Below, piece by piece: positions 18,344 through 25,279 of a stretch of 39,227 nucleotides of DNA. Below the pieces are notes generated by a model, which worked only from the letters and a program-made list of their open reading frames with translations, had not been told where the DNA came from and ran no database searches. Numbering within the stretch: position 1 is the first letter of the stretch; each line of letters opens with the position of its first letter. A program made the translations under genes and the position numbers. Origin of the DNA: an uncultured Opitutales bacterium (GTDB lineage Bacteria > Verrucomicrobiota > Verrucomicrobiia > Opitutales > Intestinicryptomonadaceae). The stretch is taken from NCBI GenBank assembly GCA_944389315.1, contig CALXLX010000025.1, positions 1-39,227 on the forward strand. Reading direction: 5' to 3'.

Positions 18344-18517
18344 ATTGCAGCTGCGTGCGTCATCTTTTCGGACTCAGGTAGGATAAACGGCGGAGATTTT
18401 CCCTCTTTGCGGATACTGTGACGGGGAAGCAAGCGGGCTATGCAAGAAACGTTGAAAGGCAAAAGGGGGAAATCGGCGCTTGATTTCATAGGGAAGTACA
18501 ATTTATTCTTTAACCAT

Positions 18518-19108
18518 ATGAAAAAATCCCCCAGGGCGTCCAAATCGGAGTCCACGAAGGACAAAATATTAAGAACGGCGTTTCTTCTGATGCTTGAGCG
18601 CGGTTATGATAAGGTTTTAGTCGGCGATATTCAGCGCAGGCTCGGAATTTCGAGAGGGCTTTTATACCGTTACTACAAGAGTAAAAACTCCCTCATGATG
18701 GACGCATGCCGGGAATTTTTCTACGGAAGGTATTTTGAAGGCGTCGACTACGATAAAATATCGCTCGGGGAATTTCTCAAGCACGCCGAATGCGCCGTCG
18801 GGAGAATGACCGATTTCTACGGGACGAAGATTGAAATCCTCAAGTACAATTCGCTTTATTCCGCCCTTATTCAGAGCCGTCCGGATTTTAAGAAGGTTGC
18901 GCAAGCCGAATTCGACAAGGCGAGGAAGGTCATACACAACGCCGTATTGCGGGGCGAGATAAAGGATTTGCCGGAGAATTTTGTTGGGGCTACAATCCTG
19001 GCGATATTTGGCCGCACAAGCTACATATCCGAAATTCCCTCGAACGAATACGTCTGCCGGCGCATGATAGAAGACGTGCAGAGATTCTACGAACTTATAA
19101 AGAAATAA
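18518..19108 (+). CDS. TetR/AcrR family transcriptional regulator
   Basis: The 196-residue protein has the TetR N-terminal DNA-binding domain: STKDKILRTAFLLMLERGYDKVLVGDIQRRLGISRGLLYRYYKSKNSLM, with the helix-turn-helix near residues 30-52 and the conserved LYRYYKSK end. The C-terminal ligand domain is helical and diverged. The likely ligand is a fatty acid or acyl-CoA, inferred from the divergent FadL-type gene. The start is uncertain: an in-frame ATG at 18440 would add 26 residues (MQETLKGKRGKSALDFIG), but ATG 18518 (MKKSPRASKSEST) gives the usual TetR length. Neither has a clear ribosome site. Two operators at 18298 and 18326 suggest repression of the porin and probably of itself. Confidence 0.88.
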   Translation: MKKSPRASKSESTKDKILRTAFLLMLERGYDKVLVGDIQRRLGISRGLLYRYYKSKNSLMMDACREFFYGRYFEGVDYDKISLGEFLKHAECAVGRMTDFYGTKIEILKYNSLYSALIQSRPDFKKVAQAEFDKARKVIHNAVLRGEIKDLPENFVGATILAIFGRTSYISEIPSNEYVCRRMIEDVQRFYELIKK

Positions 19109-19125
19109 TTCATAGCAGGTCTGAA

Positions 19126-19152
19126 ATATTTTCTCGAAAATCGAGAAAATAT
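19126..19152 (+). terminator. Hairpin, terminator-like, directly before a gene start
   Basis: ATATTTTCTCGA-AAA-TCGAGAAAATAT has perfect 12-bp arms and is followed by A and five T. It lies 17 bases after the TetR stop and ends 7 bases before the next ATG at 19160. It may terminate the regulator transcript or structure the leader of the next gene. Confidence 0.6.
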
Positions 19153-19159
19153 ATTTTTA

Positions 19160-20050
19160 ATGGACCGCATGAAAGTTCTGGAGTATGCATTTCTCGCTTG
19201 TTGTGTTTTTGCCGCATCAGATATTTTTGCGTATGGTTTGATCGTTGAAAAAGTTCCGCCGGAGGGTTCTGTTTGGAGCAAGACAAAATGGTCGTTGAGC
19301 ATGGGGTCAGAGCCTTCGGATAAAATTAAGCCGTCTTTATCCGACGGGGTGTGCCTCGGCGGGCTGATGAAATTGGATGTAGATGCCGAAATAGACCGCT
19401 TGATGATTCCCGGGCGGGCTAGACTTTCCTCGGACGGGCACAAGTTGAAAGTCGCAAATAATCTTAACATGAATTTTTCCGACTCGGGCATATCCCTCAA
19501 GAACGGCGCGGCTCTTGAGATAGGCGGTATGTTCGAGACGCACATGGACTTCAGAAGCAAGGTATTCAACGGGATATCCATAGATCTTGAAGATTCGTTT
19601 TTCTCGGTGGCGTCGGTTTTGTCGATATCGCTCGGGAATGCGAACATATCCAAGGATGTAAAGATGGGCTTCTCGGCAAATTTGTGCGGAGCTTCGTCTT
19701 TCGGGATGGGGGATTTTGTAGTGGACCCCTATCTTACGGACGAGAAGTCTAACCTTTTCTTTGCCCTGAATTTTAAAAATAAAGCGAATAAATTTCCGGT
19801 GGTTTCCATTAACGCCGGCGATTTGCGCGGAGTGCACATAAATCTTAATGTCGATGAAAAGCTCCCCAGGGGCAAATATGTATTTGTATCCGCGGTGGCA
19901 AAGAAGACGGATTTCGACGGTATCCGCATTTCAATAAACGGGCAGGAATACAAAAAGCTCGGGACTAAAGTTAAGACTTCCGGGAGGAATCTTTCCGTGG
20001 AAAAACGCAAGAACGGTAAAAATACGGATCTTATTTTAATCGTAGGTTAG
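19160..20050 (+). CDS. Small secreted protein of unknown family (paralogue A)
   Basis: This 296-residue protein has a signal peptide (MKVLEYAFLACCVFAASDIFA, cleavage before YG), then VEKVPPEGSVWSKTKWSLSMG. The rest alternates short hydrophobic and polar residues (LNMNFSDSGISLKNGAALEIGG, FNGISIDLEDSFFSVASVLSISLG), a pattern of beta-strand stacks. It ends LPRGKYVFVSAVAKKTDFDGIRISINGQ and LSVEKRKNGKNTDLILIVG. This resembles the passenger region of autotransporter-associated beta-strand proteins, but no barrel or sorting domain follows, so the exported product may be free or surface-held. I do not recognise the family. A paralogue follows at 20548. The start may be the ATG at 19160 or 19169; a hairpin sits just upstream. 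Confidence 0.75.
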   Translation: MDRMKVLEYAFLACCVFAASDIFAYGLIVEKVPPEGSVWSKTKWSLSMGSEPSDKIKPSLSDGVCLGGLMKLDVDAEIDRLMIPGRARLSSDGHKLKVANNLNMNFSDSGISLKNGAALEIGGMFETHMDFRSKVFNGISIDLEDSFFSVASVLSISLGNANISKDVKMGFSANLCGASSFGMGDFVVDPYLTDEKSNLFFALNFKNKANKFPVVSINAGDLRGVHINLNVDEKLPRGKYVFVSAVAKKTDFDGIRISINGQEYKKLGTKVKTSGRNLSVEKRKNGKNTDLILIVG

Positions 20051-20511
20051 GCTGCCGTTTCTTCTTATAAAGTGGCCTTGCAAGAATAGTTCACTTCCCT
20101 CTCCGCGTAAAAGTCTGATATATATTCTCTCTCTGGGCTGCCGCGCGTTGGGGGAGGGGAGTATAATTTTAGAAAAATCCCAAATAACCAGGGTTTGCCC
20201 TTGAATATATGGCTATCCCCTCGGCGGTAGGCTATAGATTGCCTTATTAGGCGCTTGTAAAAAAACCAAGATTTTAAAAGCGGCGCGGAGAAATTTTACA
20301 AGGCGGCTGAGGGGGTATATGATGCAGCATACCGTGTAAATCTAACTGGGAATTTTGCCGTGTGGCATACCGGTTATTTTTTTGGACAGATAAGCTGTAC
20401 AGTTAATCCCTCCGCCTGCGGGATATGCACGCGTCAAAAGCGGAGTAATATTTTGCATAGAGCAAATAAGTAGCTATTCTGTAAATTTTAAGGGAAAACG
20501 GATTGTTTTTT
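20051..20511. other. Long intergenic region upstream of paralogue B
   Basis: About 460 bases with no plausible coding region. It holds scattered CT-rich and A/T-rich stretches. The only functional candidates I see are the promoter and palindrome at its right edge. A small RNA cannot be excluded by eye. Confidence 0.4.
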
Positions 20512-20539
20512 TTGAAGAAAACATCGTTTATATTATAAA
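20512..20539 (+). promoter_or_regulatory. Candidate promoter of paralogue B
   Basis: TTGAAG at 20512-20517 and TATAAA at 20534-20539 are 16 bases apart. Transcription would begin within a few bases of the ATG at 20548, giving a nearly leaderless message. Confidence 0.4.
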
Positions 20540-20540
20540 C
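20526..20540. promoter_or_regulatory. Palindrome over the -10 element
   Basis: GTTTATA-T-TATAAAC is a perfect inverted repeat with one central base. It covers the candidate -10 box of paralogue B, a position suited to a repressor site, though AT-rich palindromes arise easily by chance. Confidence 0.35.
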
Positions 20541-20547
20541 TTTTCTC

Positions 20548-21428
20548 ATGAAAAAATATACCGTTTATTTGCACTATTTTGCCTTTTTATTGTATTAAAA
20601 GGGACTTTCGCATACGATTTTAGAATTGCCAATGTTCCACCGGAGGGATGTTCATGGAGCAAGGCGGAGTGGTCTTTGGGGGGAAATTCAAAAATTTCCG
20701 ACACCCTTAAACCCTCAAAGTCCGATAACGTGATTTTGTACGGCACCGTGAATCTGGATGTGGACACGGAAGTAAGCGGCATTTCCGTATCCCAGGGTAC
20801 GCTTCTGGCGTTGGTAGGCCATAAGCTGCGCGTCTTGAAGTCTATGAGAATGGACATATCCTACTCCGTCCTATCCTTGAAAAACAACGCCGCCATTGAA
20901 GTAGACGGCATATTTGAAACATATATGGACTATAGAAGCAGCCTCCTGGGCATAGCCATAAATCTTGACGATTCTACGCTTTCCATAGCCTCAATATTGT
21001 CGGTACCGCTTTCGAGCGCGGCTGCTTCAAAAGATAAGAAAAAAGGATTTGCCGTTAATATGCTGGGGAAATCGGTTTTCTCCATGGGAGATTTCTATGT
21101 GGATTCTTATCTGACTGCGGCGGATTCTAAGATGTTCTTCGCCTTTAATTTTGCAAATAAGGCGGATAAATTCCCTGTTGTCAATGTGGATTCAGGAGAC
21201 TTAAGCGGGGTCCGCGCAAATCTGAAGGTAGACAACAATCTCCCCAGGGGGAAATATACTTTTTTCTCTTCCGACGCGGGAAAGGCCAAGTTGGACGGGC
21301 TTAGAATTTCCATAAACGACCAGCCTTACGCCAAACTGGGAACAAAAATAAAGTCCGCCGACAAGACGCTTTCGATAGACAAGCGCAAAAAGGGAAAAAT
21401 GGCGGAGCTTGTTTTGTCCGTTAACTAA
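20548..21428 (+). pseudogene. Small secreted protein of unknown family (paralogue B), frameshifted at an A6 tract after the ATG
   Basis: From 20551 the zero frame reads KIYRLFALFCLFIVLKGTFA-YDF, a good signal peptide, then RIANVPPEGCSWSKAEWSLGG, matching paralogue A, and continues intact to the stop at 21428. No ATG, GTG or TTG opens this frame until a TTG at 20676, which would drop the export signal. The only suitable ATG (20548) is one base out of frame and gives a 16-residue peptide. It is followed by six A (20551-20556); seven A would restore a complete protein of about 293 residues starting MKKIYRLFALF. This could be slippage-based on/off control, a fresh mutation or a sequencing error. 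The body shows the same strand-like repeats and C-terminal LPRGKYTFFSSDAG and LVLSVN ends as paralogue A. Confidence 0.75.
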
Positions 21429-21471
21429 ATTTTTGCTTGCCATAGAAGAAAAAAGTATTTTCATCTGATTT

Positions 21472-21487
21472 ACTCAAACGTTTGAGT
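21472..21487. promoter_or_regulatory. LacI-family type operator (perfect 16-bp palindrome)
   Basis: ACTCAAACGTTTGAGT is a perfect palindrome with a central CG, the classic shape of LacI/GalR-family operators. It is 69 bases before the exported isomerase gene. No LacI-type regulator is encoded in this window. Confidence 0.65.
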
Positions 21488-21556
21488 GGATGGCTGAAAA
21501 AAACTTGTCAGCCCATGGCGTCAGAGAAAACATTAAATATAATCAAATAAAGACAG

Positions 21557-22396
21557 ATGAAAACTATAAGGCAAATTGTATTATTATCGGCGTTATTCGC
21601 CTTTTTGGCCGCGGGTTGCGCTACTGAGACTCAGCCGGCCAAACCTGAGCGCAAGATAGCTGTACAGACCTACACTCTAAGAAAGAATACATTGGAGGAA
21701 ACTCTGCCCATGCTAAAGAGCATAGGCGTAGACGCCCTGGGATGTTCTGCCGGGCAGGAGATAAGCGCAAAATACCCGAAGGTTAAGTTTAATCCGTCCA
21801 TGAACAAGGAGCAGCGCGAGTTTGTCAAAAAGCTGATAGCCGACAACGGGTTTAAGATTGTCAGTTACGGAGTTTACACCCCCAAGACCGACGCCGATTC
21901 CGACAAGCTCTTTGAATTCTGCAAGGAGATGAATATCCCCGCCATCATCACGGAAGCAAAGCCTGAACGTCTTGGGTACATGAACCAGCTGGGCAAGAAA
22001 TACAATATTCGCGTGTGCATACACAATCACGGCAAGGATTCCAAGGCCAACAACTACTACGATCCAAACGTTGTCTGGAATCTGATAAAGGACGGCGAAT
22101 ATCTCTATGCGTGCCCGGACATGGGCCATTGGTCCAGGAGCGGCATACGCCCGATTGACGGATACAAGATCCTTAGAAACAAGATGGACGTAATCCATTT
22201 TAAGGATCAGAAGACCTTCGGCAACAAGAAGAACGAAAACGTTCCCCACGGGGAGGGCGCTTTGGAGATAGACAAAGTGCTAAAGTATCTCGACAGCGTC
22301 GGATACAACGGATATCTCGTGATAGAAAACGAGAATATCGCGGACGATCCCATGCCTGTGCTCAAGAAAAGCGTAGAGTATATAAGGGCCCATTAA
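21557..22396 (+). CDS. Sugar phosphate isomerase/epimerase family TIM-barrel lipoprotein
   Basis: The 279-residue protein begins MKTIRQIVLLSALFAFLAAGC, a lipoprotein signal with LAAGC and lipid-bearing Cys21, so it works outside the cytoplasm. The mature part fits the xylose-isomerase-like TIM barrel (AP endonuclease 2 superfamily): KIAVQTYTLRKNTLEETLPMLKSIGVDALG, VCIHNHGKD, ACPDMGHW, VIHFKDQK and YLVIENEN, where the His, Asp and Glu residues would form the metal site. Family members isomerise or epimerise sugars, and some rearrange or eliminate keto-sugars made by Gfo/Idh enzymes. The exported location matches the two Gfo/Idh lipoproteins at 6609-9386, so shared substrates are plausible. A LacI-type operator lies upstream and two terminators downstream. 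Confidence 0.85.
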   Translation: MKTIRQIVLLSALFAFLAAGCATETQPAKPERKIAVQTYTLRKNTLEETLPMLKSIGVDALGCSAGQEISAKYPKVKFNPSMNKEQREFVKKLIADNGFKIVSYGVYTPKTDADSDKLFEFCKEMNIPAIITEAKPERLGYMNQLGKKYNIRVCIHNHGKDSKANNYYDPNVVWNLIKDGEYLYACPDMGHWSRSGIRPIDGYKILRNKMDVIHFKDQKTFGNKKNENVPHGEGALEIDKVLKYLDSVGYNGYLVIENENIADDPMPVLKKSVEYIRAH

Positions 22397-22421
22397 ACGC
22401 AGGGGTCAGCGCTAAAAACTC

Positions 22422-22453
22422 AAAAAGGCGGGGGAAGATTCCCCGCCTTTTTT
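22422..22453 (+). terminator. Rho-independent terminator
   Basis: AAAAAGGCGGGG and CCCCGCCTTTTTT pair around a short GAAGATT-type loop, 25 bases after the isomerase stop. Confidence 0.88.
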
Positions 22454-22492
22454 ATTGTCGGCAGCCCGAATGCTGAAAGTTTTAAGAGGGCG

Positions 22493-22517
22493 GGGCGTGC
22501 ATCGGCACGCCCTTTTT
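22493..22517 (+). terminator. Second hairpin with T tract
   Basis: GGGCGTGC-ATCG-GCACGCCC followed by TTTTT, 40 bases beyond the first terminator. It may be a back-up terminator. Confidence 0.65.
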
Positions 22518-22747
22518 ATTTCCACGCCAGCCTTCTTATTTATGCCCGCATACCGTTTGAAGATCTATGAAGATAAACATCCGGAAATTTGGCGACAGCC
22601 TCTATAAAGGGCGTTGCCTGGAGTGCGGCAGGCATAGTTTGCCCACTCGGTCTTATCCAGATGCCGCACAATGGGGTCGATAAAATAATTTGCCGGCGGG
22701 AGAAAATGCGGTCTTTGCGTGGGCCGTCGGGAAATTCCCGCAGGCGG
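22518..22747. other. Gene-free stretch downstream of nagB
   Basis: Together with the two hairpins above this makes a 350-base gap. A 38-codon open frame from ATG 22567 is present, but has no ribosome site or recognisable content. I see no clear terminator for the minus-strand nagB. Confidence 0.4.
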
Positions 22748-23536
22748 CTATATGTCTTTCTGCCACTCGGGCTTGCGCTCGAATACCCAGTCGTAATAAC
22801 CGGTATTCACCAGTTTCCCGGAGGCCGCCCTGTCTATGAATACCTTCGCCCTTGGATGGAGCTGCAATGCCGATGCCGGCACCATAGAGGCCACGGGGCC
22901 TTCTATCATTTTAGATACGGCTTCCGCCTTGTTAGCCCCGAACGCCAGCAGCACTATGGTTTTTGCGTCCATTATGGTGCCTATGCCCATGGTTATGACA
23001 TGCAGAGGCACAAGGCTTTTGTCTCCGTTGAAAAATCTGGCGTTGTCGTCCACGGTCTTTTGCGTCAGCGTCTTTATGCGCGTGCGGGACGCCAATGACG
23101 ATGTCGGCTCGTTAAAGCCTATGTGCCCGTCAGAACCTATGCCTAAAATCTGAAGGTCTATCCCTCCGGCTCTTCTTATCTTCTCCTCGTATTCGCTGCA
23201 GAATCCGGGAATGTCCGCGGCCATGCCATCGGGAATATTTATGTTCTCCCTGGGTATATTCACATGGTCGAAGAAATTCTCGCGCATGAAAAAATTGTAC
23301 GATTGCTTGTCCGTCGGTTTTAGCCCTATGTACTCGTCGAGATTGAAGGTTCTCACCTTTGAGAAGTCCAATCCCTCGTTCTTGTGCATATTTATAAGGC
23401 GCTTGTATAGCTCCACAGGAGTGCCGCCCGTAGCCAACCCAAGCACGCTGTCGGGTTTTGTGCGGACCGCTTTGGCCACTAAATCTGCGGCCTTTGCGCT
23501 GGCCGACGAACTGTCTTTTGTTATTATTACTTCCAT
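22748..23536 (-). CDS. nagB: Glucosamine-6-phosphate deaminase
   Basis: The 262-residue cytoplasmic enzyme converts glucosamine 6-phosphate to fructose 6-phosphate and ammonia, linking amino-sugar use to glycolysis. Family motifs are in order: LGLATGGTPVELYKRL (phosphate-binding), TFNLDEYIGL with the catalytic Asp, GIGSDGHIGFNEP with the ring-opening His, and the C-terminal region that includes ALQLHPRAKVFID. Length fits the family (about 260). Its ATG overlaps the last codons of the PIG-L-type gene upstream by 10 bases, so translation is probably coupled. Confidence 0.96.
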   Translation of the reverse strand: MEVIITKDSSSASAKAADLVAKAVRTKPDSVLGLATGGTPVELYKRLINMHKNEGLDFSKVRTFNLDEYIGLKPTDKQSYNFFMRENFFDHVNIPRENINIPDGMAADIPGFCSEYEEKIRRAGGIDLQILGIGSDGHIGFNEPTSSLASRTRIKTLTQKTVDDNARFFNGDKSLVPLHVITMGIGTIMDAKTIVLLAFGANKAEAVSKMIEGPVASMVPASALQLHPRAKVFIDRAASGKLVNTGYYDWVFERKPEWQKDI

Positions 23537-24393
23537 GATTTAATTATTTCTTTCAGCGGGGCGTCCGCTCCTACAAAACGCTGTTCCGGACGCAAGTTTA
23601 GGGGTTTTAAAACGCCGTTCTTCAGCGAACATACCTTGTATATGACCCCGTATTCGTACTCGGGCGCGCACGCGCCCTGTCCGCCGACAACCTCCGCTCC
23701 GCGGCGGACATTGTCGGACATCCAAAACGGCAGCGAAAGATGGTACGGATTGCGCTCCACCTCCTTCGTGTGATATGTGAGGGCCTTGATGAGGTCGGCC
23801 AAATCCTCGCGCGATGATTCAACAAGGATATTCGGCTTCTTGTTCTCCCCCCAGAATTCCGTGAATACCACTATTAGTTCAAAATCTTTCGGCAGCTTCT
23901 TTAGCGCGTCGACTACGAGGGCCGACACCCCCTGGTGCGTCGCGTTTGCGTCGTCCGGATTGGGGGCAAATATGATTTCCGGCTTATGCGAGATTATCTT
24001 GTCCGCGATTTGCCCGGCCATTTCCGCCCAACGGGCTGGATCCGTTTTTGCCATGCTTTTGCGCAACCCTCCGAAACCGTCTTCGCCGCAGACTTCCAGA
24101 TTCCAACCGAGGAAGTTGCATGCCGCGCGAAGCTCGCGCAGGCGGCCCTTTCTGCGCTCCTTATTGCTGCCCAACGTCACGGCTATATCAGTTATGCGCA
24201 TTTTGACTTCCTTCATCAGTCGCAACGGCAGTAGCCCTATTATGCATTCGTCGTCGGGGTGGGGCGCAAATATCAAAACCTTCCCCCCGTTCCCGCTGTT
24301 TCTGCGAATCTTCTCCGGCCCTCCAAAGGGAAGTTTCCTCGCGGATTTCACCGCCCGCGATACGGCCTCTATGTACTTTATATATTGGTTCAT
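23527..24393 (-). CDS. PIG-L/LmbE family deacetylase
   Basis: The 288-residue protein has the LmbE-type zinc motif APHPDDE (His45, Asp48) and a later ATHQGVS supplying the second His, in a Rossmann-like fold (KVLIFAPHPDDECIIGLL, DIAVTLGSN). Members remove N-acetyl groups from GlcNAc-containing substrates. It overlaps nagB, which needs deacetylated glucosamine 6-phosphate, so it may provide that step in place of NagA; this is inferred from order and overlap. NagB-type and LmbE-type domains are also known fused in Bacteroidetes proteins. The frame opens at a TTG (24441), but ATG 24393 (MNQYIKYIEAV) is preferred. No signal peptide is present, so it should be cytoplasmic. Confidence 0.88.
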   Translation of the reverse strand: MNQYIKYIEAVSRAVKSARKLPFGGPEKIRRNSGNGGKVLIFAPHPDDECIIGLLPLRLMKEVKMRITDIAVTLGSNKERRKGRLRELRAACNFLGWNLEVCGEDGFGGLRKSMAKTDPARWAEMAGQIADKIISHKPEIIFAPNPDDANATHQGVSALVVDALKKLPKDFELIVVFTEFWGENKKPNILVESSREDLADLIKALTYHTKEVERNPYHLSLPFWMSDNVRRGAEVVGGQGACAPEYEYGVIYKVCSLKNGVLKPLNLRPEQRFVGADAPLKEIIKSWK

Positions 24394-24610
24394 CTCTGCA
24401 AATATGCTTAAGTTTTTTTCTCTATGTTCCCAAAAGTTCAAGTATATTGGGAAATATTTTAGCCTCAGAAAATTTTAATTCAACAATTTGCTTTTTCTGT
24501 GCAAAAAATTTCCTCCGCGCGCGGAATTTACCGCATGGGCCGGCGTGTTTAAAAAGTTGCAATTTTTAGACACCGATAGGATAATCGGGCGCAAAATAAA
24601 AATAATCGCA

Positions 24611-25261
24611 ATGCTCAAATTTTCCGAAGAACTGCTTTTGCTGGCTCTCGACGAGAACTCGGGAACCCTGCGCACCATGCCCGAAAAACTTTTCGGCCTG
24701 GTGCTCGCTGGGGCCGTGCTTTGCGAATTGGCCTTCGCCAAGAGAATAGGGGCCACGGAGGATTGCGTGTTTGTCTCCGATCCGGCCCCGATGGGAGATT
24801 TCGTGTGCGACGACGCTCTTTCCGCGCTTTCGTCCATGGGGGGAAAGGCCTCCACCGCAGACGCCCTGTCAGAGATCTCCCTCCGTTCGGACTCCTACAT
24901 AGCCTCCATATTGAACGCCCTCGTCTCAAGGGGGGTCTTGGCAAAGCACGGCGAGCGCCTCCTGTGGATATTCGACCGCGAGAGATATACCCTCTCCTCC
25001 GATTCGGATCTGAGGGCTGTTAAACAGAGAATTTCAAGAATAGTCAGAAATCCGGACTCTGTGCCGTCCGGGCACGATGTGATTCTCGTGTCGCTGATGG
25101 ATTCGGCGGGGTTGGCAGACTCCGTCTTCTCACCCGATGAAATAAAGAAATTCTCCCCCAGAATAAGGGCCGTGGCGAAGATGGATCTTATAGCCCGCTC
25201 CTTGAGCGAAACCATAGCGCGCTTGCACAGGGCGGTGATAAACGCCATAGCGCGAATTTGA
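24611..25261 (+). CDS. GPP34 (GOLPH3-like) domain protein
   Basis: The 216-residue protein starts MLKFSEELLLLALDENSGTLRTMPEKLFGLVLAGAVLCELAFAKRI, an unmistakable GPP34 N-terminus. The family includes Golgi GOLPH3/Vps74, which bind phosphoinositides; bacterial versions are common in Actinobacteria and of unsettled function. The helical C-terminal part (IRAVAKMDLIARSLSETIARLHRAV) fits the fold. The frame is open 41 codons further upstream, but homology fixes the start at 24611. The mtaB gene follows after 18 bases, so the two are probably co-transcribed. Confidence 0.82.
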   Translation: MLKFSEELLLLALDENSGTLRTMPEKLFGLVLAGAVLCELAFAKRIGATEDCVFVSDPAPMGDFVCDDALSALSSMGGKASTADALSEISLRSDSYIASILNALVSRGVLAKHGERLLWIFDRERYTLSSDSDLRAVKQRISRIVRNPDSVPSGHDVILVSLMDSAGLADSVFSPDEIKKFSPRIRAVAKMDLIARSLSETIARLHRAVINAIARI

Positions 25262-25279
25262 AACTCCGGGGATATTGAA

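Noticed and set aside
22567..22683. Possible 38-codon small gene (MKINIRKFGDSLYKG...)
   Set aside because: No ribosome site, no conserved pattern beyond one CLEC pair; probably chance.
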